Shown here: in pieces, positions 1-6,812 of the stretch | How the letters are laid out: every line of letters starts with the position of its first letter | How positions within the stretch are numbered: the first letter of the stretch is position 1 | NCBI GenBank assembly: GCA_050012355.1 | Contig: JBEKHI010000043.1 | Location: 1 to 30,201, forward strand | DNA length: 30,201 bases | Source of the DNA: JBEKHI01 sp050012355 | Lineage (GTDB): Bacteria > Actinomycetota > Actinomycetes > Streptosporangiales > Streptosporangiaceae | Direction of reading: 5' to 3' | Made by a program: the position numbers and the translations under genes | The notes under the pieces: model-generated | What the model was told of the DNA's origin: nothing | The model's input: the letters and a program-made list of their open reading frames with translations, nothing else | Databases searched by the model: none

Positions 1-825
1 CTGCACCGTCTCGTCGAGCCGCTCAGCGCGCCCAGCCCGGGCCGCCGCGACAAGCGGACGGTGCTGCGCATCACCCTCGCCGCGATCTTGCTGATCTCTG
101 GGCTTGGCTGGCTGCTGTCGGAGCGCGCGACCCTGTCCCTGCTGCGCCCGCTCGGCGGCGTGGTCCTGATGCTCAGCGGCGTCGTGCTGTTCCTCGCCCC
201 GTGGTGGCTGCGTATCGCCCGCGACCTGGTGATCGAGCGCCAGGCCCGGGCCCGGGCCGAGGAGCGCACCGAGATCGCCTCCCGGGTCCACGATTCCGTG
301 CTGCAGACGCTCGCCCTGATCCAGCGGCGGGCCGAAGATCCGCACCAGGTCATCAGGCTCGCCCGGGCGCAGGAGCGCGAGCTGCGTTCCTGGCTGTTCG
401 AGGGCAAGGACCCCGGTGCGCCCGTCGATACGACGTTCGCCACCGCCATCGCCCGGATCCAGGCCGACGTCGAGGACAGGTACGGTGTGCCCGTCGAGGT
501 GGTCACCGTGGGAGACTGCGATCTCGACGACGATCTGGGCGCGCTGCTCTCGGCGGCTCGGGAAGCCACGGTGAACGCGGCGAAGTGGTCGGGTGCCAAC
601 GTCGTTTCGCTGTACGGAGAGATCGAGGCCGAGATGGTGACCATCGTGGTGCGGGACAAGGGGAAGGGATTCGACCAGAATGTCGTACCCACGGACCGTA
701 AGGGACTGGCGGAATCGGTGCACGGGCGGATGGCACGGCATGGCGGGACGGCCAGCGTGCAATCCACGCTTGGAGAGGGGACGAAGGTGACCATCAGCGT
801 GCCGCGCCGGAAGGTGACGTCGTGA
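1..825 (+). CDS. Sensor histidine kinase, 5' end missing
   Basis: C-terminal part of a membrane sensor kinase of the NarX/DesK type (HisKA_3). The frame is open from base 1. The first in-frame GTG, at 61, has no ribosome binding site, so the gene very probably starts outside the window. Two hydrophobic segments (about bases 70-130 and 140-220) are followed by the dimerisation and phosphoacceptor box with its histidine in SRVHDSVLQTL (near base 290). An HATPase_c domain follows, with an N-box (REATVNAAKWS) and G-boxes (DKGKGFD, LGEGTKV). It would phosphorylate the response regulator encoded next, whose start overlaps this stop by 4 bp (GTGA). Actinobacterial kinases of this shape often carry an N-terminal PspC domain; that part is not visible here. 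The stimulus is unknown. Confidence 0.9.
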   Translation: MHRLVEPLSAPSPGRRDKRTVLRITLAAILLISGLGWLLSERATLSLLRPLGGVVLMLSGVVLFLAPWWLRIARDLVIERQARARAEERTEIASRVHDSVLQTLALIQRRAEDPHQVIRLARAQERELRSWLFEGKDPGAPVDTTFATAIARIQADVEDRYGVPVEVVTVGDCDLDDDLGALLSAAREATVNAAKWSGANVVSLYGEIEAEMVTIVVRDKGKGFDQNVVPTDRKGLAESVHGRMARHGGTASVQSTLGEGTKVTISVPRRKVTS

Positions 826-1469
826 CCCGGCCCCGGGTGGTACTGGTCGATGACCACCGGCTCTTCCGATCCGGCGTCCGAGCCGAGCTCGGCCTTTCAG
901 TGGACATCGTCGGAGAGGCTGACGACGTCGCACCAGCGATTGATTTGATCAAAACGACGAATCCTGACGTCGTCCTGCTCGACGTACATCTGCCCGGTGG
1001 CGGGGGACAGGCCGTCGTCCAGGCGGTCCGGGCCTCGGATCCGCAGGTCCGTTTCCTCGCGCTGTCCGCCTCGGACGCCCCCGAGGACGTGATCGCGGTT
1101 ATCCGGGCGGGCGCCCGCGGCTACGTCACCAAGACCATCGACACCGACGAGCTAGCCGACGCGATCCGCCGGATCGCCGCCGGGGACGCCGTGTTCTCCC
1201 ACCGGCTGGCCGGCTTCGTGCTCGACGCGTTCGCCGCGACGCCGGAACAAGCCGCCCCGTCCTTCGACCCGGAGCTTGACCAGCTCACCGCGCGGGAGCG
1301 TGAGGTGCTGCGGCTGATCGCGCAGGGCTACACCTACAAGGAGATCGCCACGGAGCTGTTCATCTCCGCGAAGACGGTAGAGACCCACGTCTCCTCGGTG
1401 CTGCGCAAGCTACAGCTCTCCAGCCGCCACCAGCTCACCAAATGGGCCGCCGACCGCCGCCTGAATTGA
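822..1469 (+). CDS. LuxR/NarL-family response regulator
   Basis: A 215-residue two-component response regulator. The receiver domain (about 1-120) has the acidic pair D10/D11, the phosphoacceptor D54 in LLDVHLPG and the conserved lysine K104 in YVTKTI. A LuxR-type helix-turn-helix follows (about 150-210: LTAREREVLRLIAQGYTYKE, then SAKTVETHVSSVLRKL). The GTG start overlaps the kinase stop by four bases, so the two are translationally coupled and are surely partners. The regulon cannot be read from this window; the next gene at 1506 appears to have its own promoter. Confidence 0.95.
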   Translation: MTRPRVVLVDDHRLFRSGVRAELGLSVDIVGEADDVAPAIDLIKTTNPDVVLLDVHLPGGGGQAVVQAVRASDPQVRFLALSASDAPEDVIAVIRAGARGYVTKTIDTDELADAIRRIAAGDAVFSHRLAGFVLDAFAATPEQAAPSFDPELDQLTAREREVLRLIAQGYTYKEIATELFISAKTVETHVSSVLRKLQLSSRHQLTKWAADRRLN

Positions 1470-1491
1470 TCCGCGTCCCAGGCGCACCTAA

Positions 1492-1497
1492 TAAGAT
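1492..1497 (+). promoter_or_regulatory. -10-like box for a leaderless gene
   Basis: TAAGAT lies eight bases before the ATG at 1506, and no Shine-Dalgarno sequence lies between them. This is the usual spacing for actinobacterial leaderless transcripts. A -35-like TTGATC at 1466-1471 lies 20 bases upstream, which is wider than ideal; with TAATAA (1489-1494) as the -10 the spacing would be 17. Confidence 0.4.
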
Positions 1498-1505
1498 CCG
1501 CTGGT

Positions 1506-2105
1506 ATGCGGCACCCCATCCCCGCCCTGACGCAGTACGCGTCCCCGTCACTCGTCGCGGCCATCGCCTATGAAGGGCACCCGCGAGCCGAGGACCCACG
1601 CTGGCGCGAGAGTGGCGCGCCGGACCAGGAGATCTACGGGGCGTGGTGCGGGCGCTGGTGCGGGATGACGTGCTTCCGGATGGCGCTGCTCGGCCGGGAC
1701 GGGGTAGCGCCGACGCTGTACGAGCTAGCCATGGGCGGTATGGAGTACGGCGCGTATACCGACGAACCGGGCGCCCCGCCGGGGCTCATCTACCGGCCCT
1801 TCGCCGAGTACGCGCGGGACAAGCACGCGCTGCGGGCCGATGTGATCACCGATCTGGATTCCGCCCGGCTGATGGCCGAACTGGACGAGGGGAGGCTGGT
1901 AATCGCCTCTGTGCACCCCGAGATCCGGCAGCCGCAGATCGATCAGCCCCGGACCGGCGGGCACCTGGTGCTCGTAACCGGGCACGCCAATGACCTGGTC
2001 ACCTTCCACAACCCGTCCGGCCATACGCCAGACGCGGTTGTCGCCACCCTCCCGATACCGGTCTTCGACCGCTTCGCTGCCCACCGCGGTATCGCGCTTC
2101 ACTAG
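1506..2105 (+). CDS. C39-like (papain-fold) cysteine peptidase family protein
   Basis: A 199-residue protein that looks like a stand-alone Peptidase_C39_2-type domain. The nucleophile motif is probably WCGMTC (C52), in place of the usual CGPTS/C, followed by a hydrophobic helix. The catalytic histidine is in GGHLVLVTGH (H153), and an Asn follows in FHNPSG (N169), which completes a Cys-His-Asn/Asp arrangement. I see no signal peptide or membrane segment, so it is probably cytosolic, unlike the C39 domains of peptide-exporting ABC transporters. No precursor peptide or transporter gene is nearby. The start is supported by a -10-like box 8 bases upstream. The substrate is unknown. It could be a catalytically divergent member. 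Confidence 0.75.
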   Translation: MRHPIPALTQYASPSLVAAIAYEGHPRAEDPRWRESGAPDQEIYGAWCGRWCGMTCFRMALLGRDGVAPTLYELAMGGMEYGAYTDEPGAPPGLIYRPFAEYARDKHALRADVITDLDSARLMAELDEGRLVIASVHPEIRQPQIDQPRTGGHLVLVTGHANDLVTFHNPSGHTPDAVVATLPIPVFDRFAAHRGIALH

Positions 2106-2108
2106 TCT
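2103..2108 (+). promoter_or_regulatory. -10-like box, leaderless start
   Basis: TAGTCT (TANNNT) seven bases before the ATG at 2116, with no ribosome binding site between. The box overlaps the stop codon of the preceding gene. No good -35 is visible. Confidence 0.35.
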
Positions 2109-2115
2109 CGTAAGT

Positions 2116-3048
2116 ATGGGACAGCGGCGGAGCCTGAAGGGGCGGGTGGAAGAAGCGGCGGAACGGGCCCTGGCCGAGCAGCGATACGTATCGCCGATCG
2201 ACGTCTGCGTGGGAATGCGCTGGCTGCACTCCACCCATATCGAGTCCTGGCGGCAGGGCCGCGTCGACTCTCTTGAGGAGTTTCTGCCGGTCCGCGACGA
2301 GCGCCTGGCGGCCTGGCGGGTGCGCTGGGAGTCGCCCGGCATCACGGCCAGGCAGAAGGAGAAGCTCACCGCCGCCCCAGACCTCGTGGTGGTTATCCCG
2401 GTGCGCGACTGGAAGTGCGCCGAATGCGCGGACACCGGCGACTACCTGATCATGGATGAGTCCAGGCCGCTCTGCCTGACCTGCGCCGACCTGGATCACC
2501 TTGAGTTCCTGCCGTCCGGAGACGCGGCGCTCACCCGCCGCTCGAAGAAGGCCAGTCGGCTGGCCGCGATCGTGGTCCGCTGGAACAAGAACCGCAAGCG
2601 CTACGAACGCCAGGGCATCCTGGCCGAGCCGGCCGCCATCGAGCAGGCCGAACAGCAGTGCCTGGCCGACGCGGACCTGCGGGCGAAACGCCGGGAGCGG
2701 GACGCGGTGCGCCGCGCGGGCGAGGATGTCGAGTTCCAGGAGAGGTTCGCGGCCCAGATCCGGCAACTGTTTCCCGGTTGCCCGGGCGACCGGGCGGACG
2801 CGATCGCCCGGCACGCTGGCCTGCGCGGCAGCGGGCGGGTCGGCCGGTCCGCCGCGGGCCGGCGGCTCGACGAGCAGGCCGTCACCCTCGCGGTGGTCGC
2901 GTCGATCAGGCATCAGGACACCGATTACGACGAACTGCTCATGTCCGGAGTCCCGCGGGACCTCGCCCGCGAGCAGATCAGCGATGCCATCGACGAGGTG
3001 CTCACGTCGTTTCGCTATCCCGTCGATGGCCCACCGCTGGTGCTATAG
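2116..3048 (+). CDS. DUF2293 domain protein
   Basis: A 310-residue protein. The C-terminal part (about 205-300) has the features of DUF2293: a basic segment, IRQLFPGCP, a helix with a small-residue stretch (GSGRVGRSAAGRRL), and VASIRHQDTDYDELL. In the middle two CxxC pairs (C101/C104 and C120/C123, as CAEC and CLTC) form a likely zinc ribbon. A strongly basic, helical region (about 140-200) follows, and nucleic-acid binding is a reasonable guess. The frame is open back to 1990, but that would overlap the peptidase gene by more than 100 bp. The ATG at 2116 follows a -10-like box and is a better start. The function of DUF2293 proteins is not established. The 3' end overlaps the converging frame described at 3002-3145. 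Confidence 0.8.
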   Translation: MGQRRSLKGRVEEAAERALAEQRYVSPIDVCVGMRWLHSTHIESWRQGRVDSLEEFLPVRDERLAAWRVRWESPGITARQKEKLTAAPDLVVVIPVRDWKCAECADTGDYLIMDESRPLCLTCADLDHLEFLPSGDAALTRRSKKASRLAAIVVRWNKNRKRYERQGILAEPAAIEQAEQQCLADADLRAKRRERDAVRRAGEDVEFQERFAAQIRQLFPGCPGDRADAIARHAGLRGSGRVGRSAAGRRLDEQAVTLAVVASIRHQDTDYDELLMSGVPRDLAREQISDAIDEVLTSFRYPVDGPPLVL

Positions 3049-3145
3049 GGGCTGGTGTCAGATGTGAAAAATTCTGGGTGGGGTGGGCGTCGTGGTCGGT
3101 GAGCAGGTAGGCGACGGTGACGCCGAGCAGGGTTGCCGCGATCTT
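3002..3145 (-). pseudogene. Displaced C-terminal reading frame of the Xre regulator
   Basis: In the frame one base behind the upstream Xre gene (a -1 shift), this stretch encodes KIAATLLGVTVAYLLTDHD and a tail ending at 3002. That is the typical helix 4-5 ending of an Xre/Cro helix-turn-helix domain. The frame used upstream loses this similarity at the G5-C-G4 run (3146-3155) and goes on as Ser/Pro/Thr-rich sequence. One extra C on the minus strand in the C5 tract would join the two. It is therefore either a frameshift mutation or a sequencing error. The fragment also overlaps the end of the DUF2293 gene by 47 bp, tail to tail. Confidence 0.55.
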
Positions 3146-3492
3146 GGGGGCGGGGTGCCTCGCTTGCCGTTCTCGATGCGGCTGATGCGTGACTGGTGGC
3201 ACCCGAACTTGTCGACCACGTCGTCGCGGGTCCAGCCGCGTTCGAGGCGGGCCCGGCGGATGCCCCGGGCGACTGCCGGGTCGCGGGTGTTGGCGTGCGT
3301 GAGGCCGTCGGTGCCGATGCGGTCGGGCGGGGTGAATGCCTTCAGGAAGTGGTCGTTCAGTTCGTCGCCGGGCTCGTCGGCGATGTATCCGCATATGTAG
3401 GCCGGGGCACCCGAAACGGGCCGGTTTTTTTGGGGGGCGCGGGGGTTCCGGGTTTCCCCATGATCGTGGCGTGCTGTGCTGGTGGTCACCAC
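3058..3492 (-). CDS. Xre-family helix-turn-helix regulator, probably frameshifted
   Basis: As written this is 144 residues with a GTG start. Residues about 35-65 (CGYIADEPGDELNDHFLKAF, then PPDRIGTDGLTHA) resemble a short N-terminal module found in actinomycete proteins. The first three helices of an Xre domain follow (VARGIRRARLERGWTRDDVV, then HQSRISRIENGKRG). After GKRGTPPP the protein becomes low-complexity, while the missing helices lie in the -1 frame (3002-3145). The intact protein would be about 160 residues and end at 3002. The start is uncertain because the first 30 residues are unconvincing and contain an A7 run. The gene is transcribed towards the DUF2293 gene. Its target is unknown. 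Confidence 0.6.
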   Translation of the reverse strand: MVTTSTARHDHGETRNPRAPQKNRPVSGAPAYICGYIADEPGDELNDHFLKAFTPPDRIGTDGLTHANTRDPAVARGIRRARLERGWTRDDVVDKFGCHQSRISRIENGKRGTPPPRSRQPCSASPSPTCSPTTTPTPPRIFHI

Positions 3493-3551
3493 GGATGGTC
3501 TTTGCTTCTGGCGTAGTGCTGCTGGAACTGTTTACGGAGGCAGCACGGAGC

Positions 3552-3579
3552 CACCGCGCCGATAGGCGCGGTGTTTGTT
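3552..3579. terminator. Hairpin terminator
   Basis: CACCGCGCC, loop GATA, GGCGCGGTG: a perfect 9-bp GC-rich stem. On the plus strand it is followed by TTTGTT. It lies between the reverse-strand membrane-protein gene (stop at 3700) and the Xre gene, so it could also stop minus-strand readthrough. Confidence 0.6.
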
Positions 3580-3669
3580 GCTCCACCACAGTGCACAGTG
3601 CCCGTACGGACGGACGTTACGGCGTGTGGCCCGTGTGCCGGTGTTGCGTGTCTGGTGTCTGCTCTTGCT

Positions 3670-3687
3670 CAGCGTTCACGAACGCTG
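3670..3687 (-). terminator. Inverted repeat after the membrane-protein gene
   Basis: CAGCGTTC-AC-GAACGCTG, with perfect 8-bp arms, starts 12 bases past the stop codon of the reverse-strand gene at 3700-4818. There is no U-tract. The position suits a terminator of that gene; an operator is also possible. Confidence 0.45.
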
Positions 3688-3699
3688 CTGGCAGCCTGA

Positions 3700-4818
3700 C
3701 TAGTGGATGAGGGTTGATGCGATCTGGATGAGGGTGAGGAAGAGCGGGATGACGAGGGTTGTGGCGGCGCGGGCGAGGGTGCTGAAGACGGGGGCGGGGT
3801 TCTGGGCTGCTATGGCGTCACGGAGCTGGAGGGCGGTAGTGAGGGTGTAGTGCGTTCTGAGGATGCCGACGGTGGTCTGCCGGTCGGCTTGTCCTAGTCG
3901 TGTGATGGAGGTCTCGATGACGGGGGCGAGCGTGTCCAGGGTGCGGGCTTGCTGCTGCTGGGCCATTTTGTAGAGCATGAGGGCGGGGACGCAGAAGAGG
4001 ACGAGTCCGCCGAGGAAGAGGACGGCGGCGAAGACGAGAACGATAGTGGAGGGTATCGCGCCGAGTCGTTGGCGGAGGACGTAGAGGGCGGGGAGGAAGA
4101 CGCTTCCGGCGCTGAAGATCATGGCGACTGACCAAATGAAGGTGTAGAGCTGGACGAGTCCTTCGGGGCGCTGGGAACGGAAGGGGTGCCAGGTGATGGC
4201 GGCGCGGCGGGTCGCTGCGCGGATGACAGTGAGGGCGAGGTAGACGGCCCATATGCCGCTGGCGGAGACGAATCCCGTGACGAGGAGGTCGAAGACTCCT
4301 CCGGCCCTTGAGTAGGGGTCCAGGGGTATGGCCTGGGCGAGCGTGGGATAAGCGGCGAGGATCGCGGCGGCGGCGAGGACGGCTAGCGGGATAGTCACCC
4401 AGTAGTAGGCACGGGCCGCTTTGTCTATCGCGTGCTGGATGTCATCGAAGTTCCATCCGCTGTCCGGGCCGTCGCGGTTGAGTGCGCTGACGAGCCGTTC
4501 CAGACCGAATTCGCCTTGCTGCATGAGCAGGGGACCGAAGGTGATCCACAGGGACGTGATGGGGGCGGCGATGCGCAGGCCGGAATAGGCGGGCGTGATG
4601 CGCGGCCAGACGGAGGCAGTGAAGTAGATCCAGAAGAACAGCGTGGGGAGGAAGGAGAAGACGGCGAAAATGCAGAGCCTTTCGCGCCATGGGCTCCCCC
4701 GGACGAACGGGATGCTGCGGGGTATCGAAACGAACGGGGTCGGCCGGTCGGTGAGCGACGGCGCGGTCGGGGGTGCTGGCGGGGTCCCGCTGGCTGGGGC
4801 GGGGGTGTCCTTCAGCAC
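3700..4818 (-). CDS. Polytopic membrane protein of unknown function
   Basis: A 372-residue protein. A Pro/Thr/Ala-rich N-terminal tail (1-45) is followed by about six or seven hydrophobic segments: FAVFSFLPTLFFWIYFTASV, a weaker one near SLWITFGPLL, YYWVTIPLAVLAAAAILAA, VTGFVSASGIWAVYLALTVI, TFIWSVAMIFSAGSVFLPA, IVLVFAAVLFLGGLVLF, and a last one near the C terminus (VIPLFLTLIQIASTLI). Between the last two is a hydrophilic, helical segment (MAQQQQARTLDTLAPVIETS). I do not recognise a family, and no catalytic or transporter motif is visible. The GTG start lies six bases after a -10-like CATACT with a plausible -35, and no Shine-Dalgarno sequence is present. It is transcribed alone. Confidence 0.75.
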   Translation of the reverse strand: MLKDTPAPASGTPPAPPTAPSLTDRPTPFVSIPRSIPFVRGSPWRERLCIFAVFSFLPTLFFWIYFTASVWPRITPAYSGLRIAAPITSLWITFGPLLMQQGEFGLERLVSALNRDGPDSGWNFDDIQHAIDKAARAYYWVTIPLAVLAAAAILAAYPTLAQAIPLDPYSRAGGVFDLLVTGFVSASGIWAVYLALTVIRAATRRAAITWHPFRSQRPEGLVQLYTFIWSVAMIFSAGSVFLPALYVLRQRLGAIPSTIVLVFAAVLFLGGLVLFCVPALMLYKMAQQQQARTLDTLAPVIETSITRLGQADRQTTVGILRTHYTLTTALQLRDAIAAQNPAPVFSTLARAATTLVIPLFLTLIQIASTLIH

Positions 4819-4824
4819 CGCTTA

Positions 4825-4861
4825 AGTATGGCGGGATTGTCCGGCGTTGCTCAACCTTGAG
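4825..4861 (-). promoter_or_regulatory. Promoter with overlapping 12-bp palindrome
   Basis: On the minus strand, TTGAGC (4854-4849), an 18-base spacer and CATACT (4830-4825) stand six bases before the GTG at 4818. The -35 lies inside the near-palindrome CTCAACCTTGAG (4850-4861), a position where a repressor could block it. Confidence 0.45.
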
Positions 4862-4936
4862 TGATTCATGTGAGACTTACCGTGTTCCGCCTCGGGCGGC
4901 TGCGCCGGGACTTGCTGCGGAGTAAGGGGGCGGATG

Positions 4937-6175
4937 TTAACTGCTAGGCGGTGTCGGGGTGTAGTGCCAGCGGGTGCGGAGGATGCGGGCGGATGTGAGG
5001 GCGCGGACGCGGCCGGCTCCGAAGAGGAGGTCGATGGCGTCGCGGAGGATTTCGGGGTCTCGCTGGGCGGCGGTGATGAAGAGCTTGGCCCAGGCTGGGG
5101 AGCGCATGAGCTTGTGGAGGAGGAGGGTGGATTTCATGTGGGCGCGGTAGGTGCGGCGGAATTCGTGCTCGAACTGGGTGAGGGCGTCACGGAGGTCGCG
5201 GGGGCTGGCGGGGTCGTCGGGGAGGGACCGGATGAGGAGGGTGGCGGCGGTCATGCCGTAGGCGATGCCTTCCCCTGAGAACGGGTTGATCATGGATGCG
5301 GCGTCGCCGATGAGGGCTGCGCGGGGGTGGGCGAGTTTGGGCATGCCGCCGAAGTGTGGCAGGTGGTGGGCGCGGTGGCCGGTGGGGTCGCTGAGAGGGA
5401 TTCCCTGGCTGCGGAGTTGCTCGGTGTAGGTGGAGACCAGCGCGCGGAGGTTCTGCCGGGTCTTCTGGATTTCGGTGAGTGGTCCGCCTGCGCCGATGTT
5501 GACGGTTCCCTGTCCGGTCGGGAAGAGCCAGGCGTAGGAGGGCAGGAGGTCGCGGGTGAAGGAGAAGAGCATGCGGGGGCCGATCGCGCCGCCGGGATTG
5601 AAGGCGTCACTCTCGGCGTAGGCGCGCATGGCTATTCCGGTGTGGCGGGGCGGGCTGGGTGCTACGCCGAGGGCTCGGCGGACGACGGAGTTGGCACCGT
5701 CTGCGCCGATGAGGAGGCGGGCGGTGATCTGACGGGGGGTGCCGTCGCGTGACTGGAGGTCGATGGTGCGGTACCGGCTGTTGAGGGTGGTTCGGATGAA
5801 TTTCCAGCCGGTGAGGTCGGTGGCGCCGGCTTTGAGGGCGCGGTTGAGGAGCCGGTTGTCGAAGTCGAGGCGGGGCACTATGTAGCCGTGGATCGCGGTA
5901 CCCATCTCCGGCGGGGAGGTGTCGATATGGGACCCGTCCGGCCCGGCGACGGTGACGGCGGTAACCGGGACGTCATCGTCGAAGAGGCCGTCTAGGCCGA
6001 GTTGTGCGGCGGTCGTGACGGCTCCGGGGCCGATGCCGTCGCCGCATGCTTTGTCGCGGGGAAAGGTCTGCCGGTCGATGAGGGCGACGCGGAGGCCGCG
6101 CCGTGCGGCGGCGTAGGCGGCAGCAGACCCGGCGGGGCCGGCACCTATGACCACGATATCGAACGGGTCCTCCAC
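4937..6175 (-). CDS. Geranylgeranyl reductase-family FAD oxidoreductase
   Basis: A 412-residue flavoprotein of the PHBH-fold geranylgeranyl reductase family, which reduces isoprenoid double bonds (archaeal lipids, chlorophyll side chain, menaquinone in MenJ). Visible are the N-terminal dinucleotide-binding loop GAGPAG (11-16), the family signature PRDKACGDG (39-47) with its Cys, LIGADGANSVVRRAL in the middle, and the second FAD motif LIGDAASMINPFSGEGI (about 282-298). Length matches the family. The substrate is not evident, and no isoprenoid genes lie nearby. A MenJ-like menaquinone reductase is one candidate; a tailoring halogenase or monooxygenase is less likely. The GTG start is preceded by TAGACT six bases upstream and has no ribosome binding site. 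Confidence 0.85.
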   Translation of the reverse strand: MEDPFDIVVIGAGPAGSAAAYAAARRGLRVALIDRQTFPRDKACGDGIGPGAVTTAAQLGLDGLFDDDVPVTAVTVAGPDGSHIDTSPPEMGTAIHGYIVPRLDFDNRLLNRALKAGATDLTGWKFIRTTLNSRYRTIDLQSRDGTPRQITARLLIGADGANSVVRRALGVAPSPPRHTGIAMRAYAESDAFNPGGAIGPRMLFSFTRDLLPSYAWLFPTGQGTVNIGAGGPLTEIQKTRQNLRALVSTYTEQLRSQGIPLSDPTGHRAHHLPHFGGMPKLAHPRAALIGDAASMINPFSGEGIAYGMTAATLLIRSLPDDPASPRDLRDALTQFEHEFRRTYRAHMKSTLLLHKLMRSPAWAKLFITAAQRDPEILRDAIDLLFGAGRVRALTSARILRTRWHYTPTPPSS

Positions 6176-6181
6176 GTTATG

Positions 6182-6187
6182 AGTCTA
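6182..6187 (-). promoter_or_regulatory. -10-like box for the flavoprotein gene
   Basis: TAGACT on the minus strand, six bases before the GTG at 6175, which suits a leaderless transcript. No convincing -35 is seen. The rest of the 244-base gap (6176-6419) holds only a small palindrome, AACCGGGCGGTT (6383-6394). Confidence 0.4.
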
Positions 6188-6419
6188 ATGATCGGCAATT
6201 CCGGCATGCCGCCCCGGGCGGAGCACGGTCGGGCAGGCTCAGCTAGTGACTTGAGCCGTGGGCATTAGGGCCGGGTCGGCGGGGATGTGCGCTGGGGGCG
6301 CGAAGTGATGGACGCTGAGTGGCCCGAAGGGTCGCTGTCGAGCTTGGGGAGGTCAGGATGGGGGGTCTGGGGGAAACCTTGGAACCGGGCGGTTAGGCGT
6401 GTGCGGGGGCTCCGGGGTT

Positions 6420-6812
6420 TTAGCGGTACTGGGCGACCGTTCGTTCGCTGATGAGCCATCTGTCGCCGGTGCGGCGCAGGACCTGAGTGATGTCGGCGGC
6501 GACGTGGATGGCGATGGGCTGGGCGGGGCTGATGATCAGCAGGATCGAGTGGACGACTGCCTCGTCCGGGCCGTCGCCAGGGTCGATGACCGGGTTCAGG
6601 GTCAGGTGCAGTGTCGCCGGTCCCTCGGCGGCCCAGATCGGGCCGACCGAGGAGCGCAGCGTGGCGGCCGAGTGGCGTCCCTGGGATCCATCGAGCACGG
6701 CGTCGTCGGTGAACAGGGCGACGTAGGCGTCCGCGTCCCGGCGGGTGGCGGCGGCGTCCGCCCGGCTGACGACGTCGAGGATGTCGAGCCGGTCCGCAGC
6801 GGAGAGTGTCAC
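6420..6812 (-). CDS. SnoaL/NTF2-like domain protein
   Basis: A 130-residue single-domain protein with the cone-fold pattern of SnoaL_4/NTF2-like proteins: an N-terminal helix (DRLDILDVVSRADAAATRRD), YVALFTDDAVLDGSQGRH, and alternating strands ending in VLRRTGDRWLISERTVAQYR. Family members range from polyketide cyclases to ketosteroid isomerases and proteins without known activity, so no reaction can be assigned. Its GTG start overlaps the acetamidase stop by four bases (GTGA), so the two are co-translated. It may act on, or sense, a compound related to the amidase substrate. Confidence 0.85.
   Translation of the reverse strand: MTLSAADRLDILDVVSRADAAATRRDADAYVALFTDDAVLDGSQGRHSAATLRSSVGPIWAAEGPATLHLTLNPVIDPGDGPDEAVVHSILLIISPAQPIAIHVAADITQVLRRTGDRWLISERTVAQYR

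Noticed and set aside
1990..2115. Upstream extension of the DUF2293 gene
   Set aside because: It would overlap the C39-like gene by more than 100 bp and encode low-quality Ser/Arg/Pro sequence. ATG 2116 fits better.
3424..3430. In-frame A-AAA-AAC slippery heptamer near the start of the Xre gene (minus strand)
   Set aside because: A -1 shift there would skip the HTH, so it cannot produce the joined regulator. It lies in a doubtful N-terminal region and no clear stimulatory structure was seen.
3412..3431. Possible plus-strand terminator (CCCG-AAA-CGGG followed by T7)
   Set aside because: The stem is only 4 bp, is separated from the T run by four bases, and lies far from any plus-strand gene end. 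The hairpin at 3552 is much better.
6265..6459. 64-codon reverse frame between the flavoprotein and SnoaL-like genes
   Set aside because: It overlaps the SnoaL-like gene end, is Pro/Arg/Ser-rich, and has no ribosome binding site or recognisable domain.
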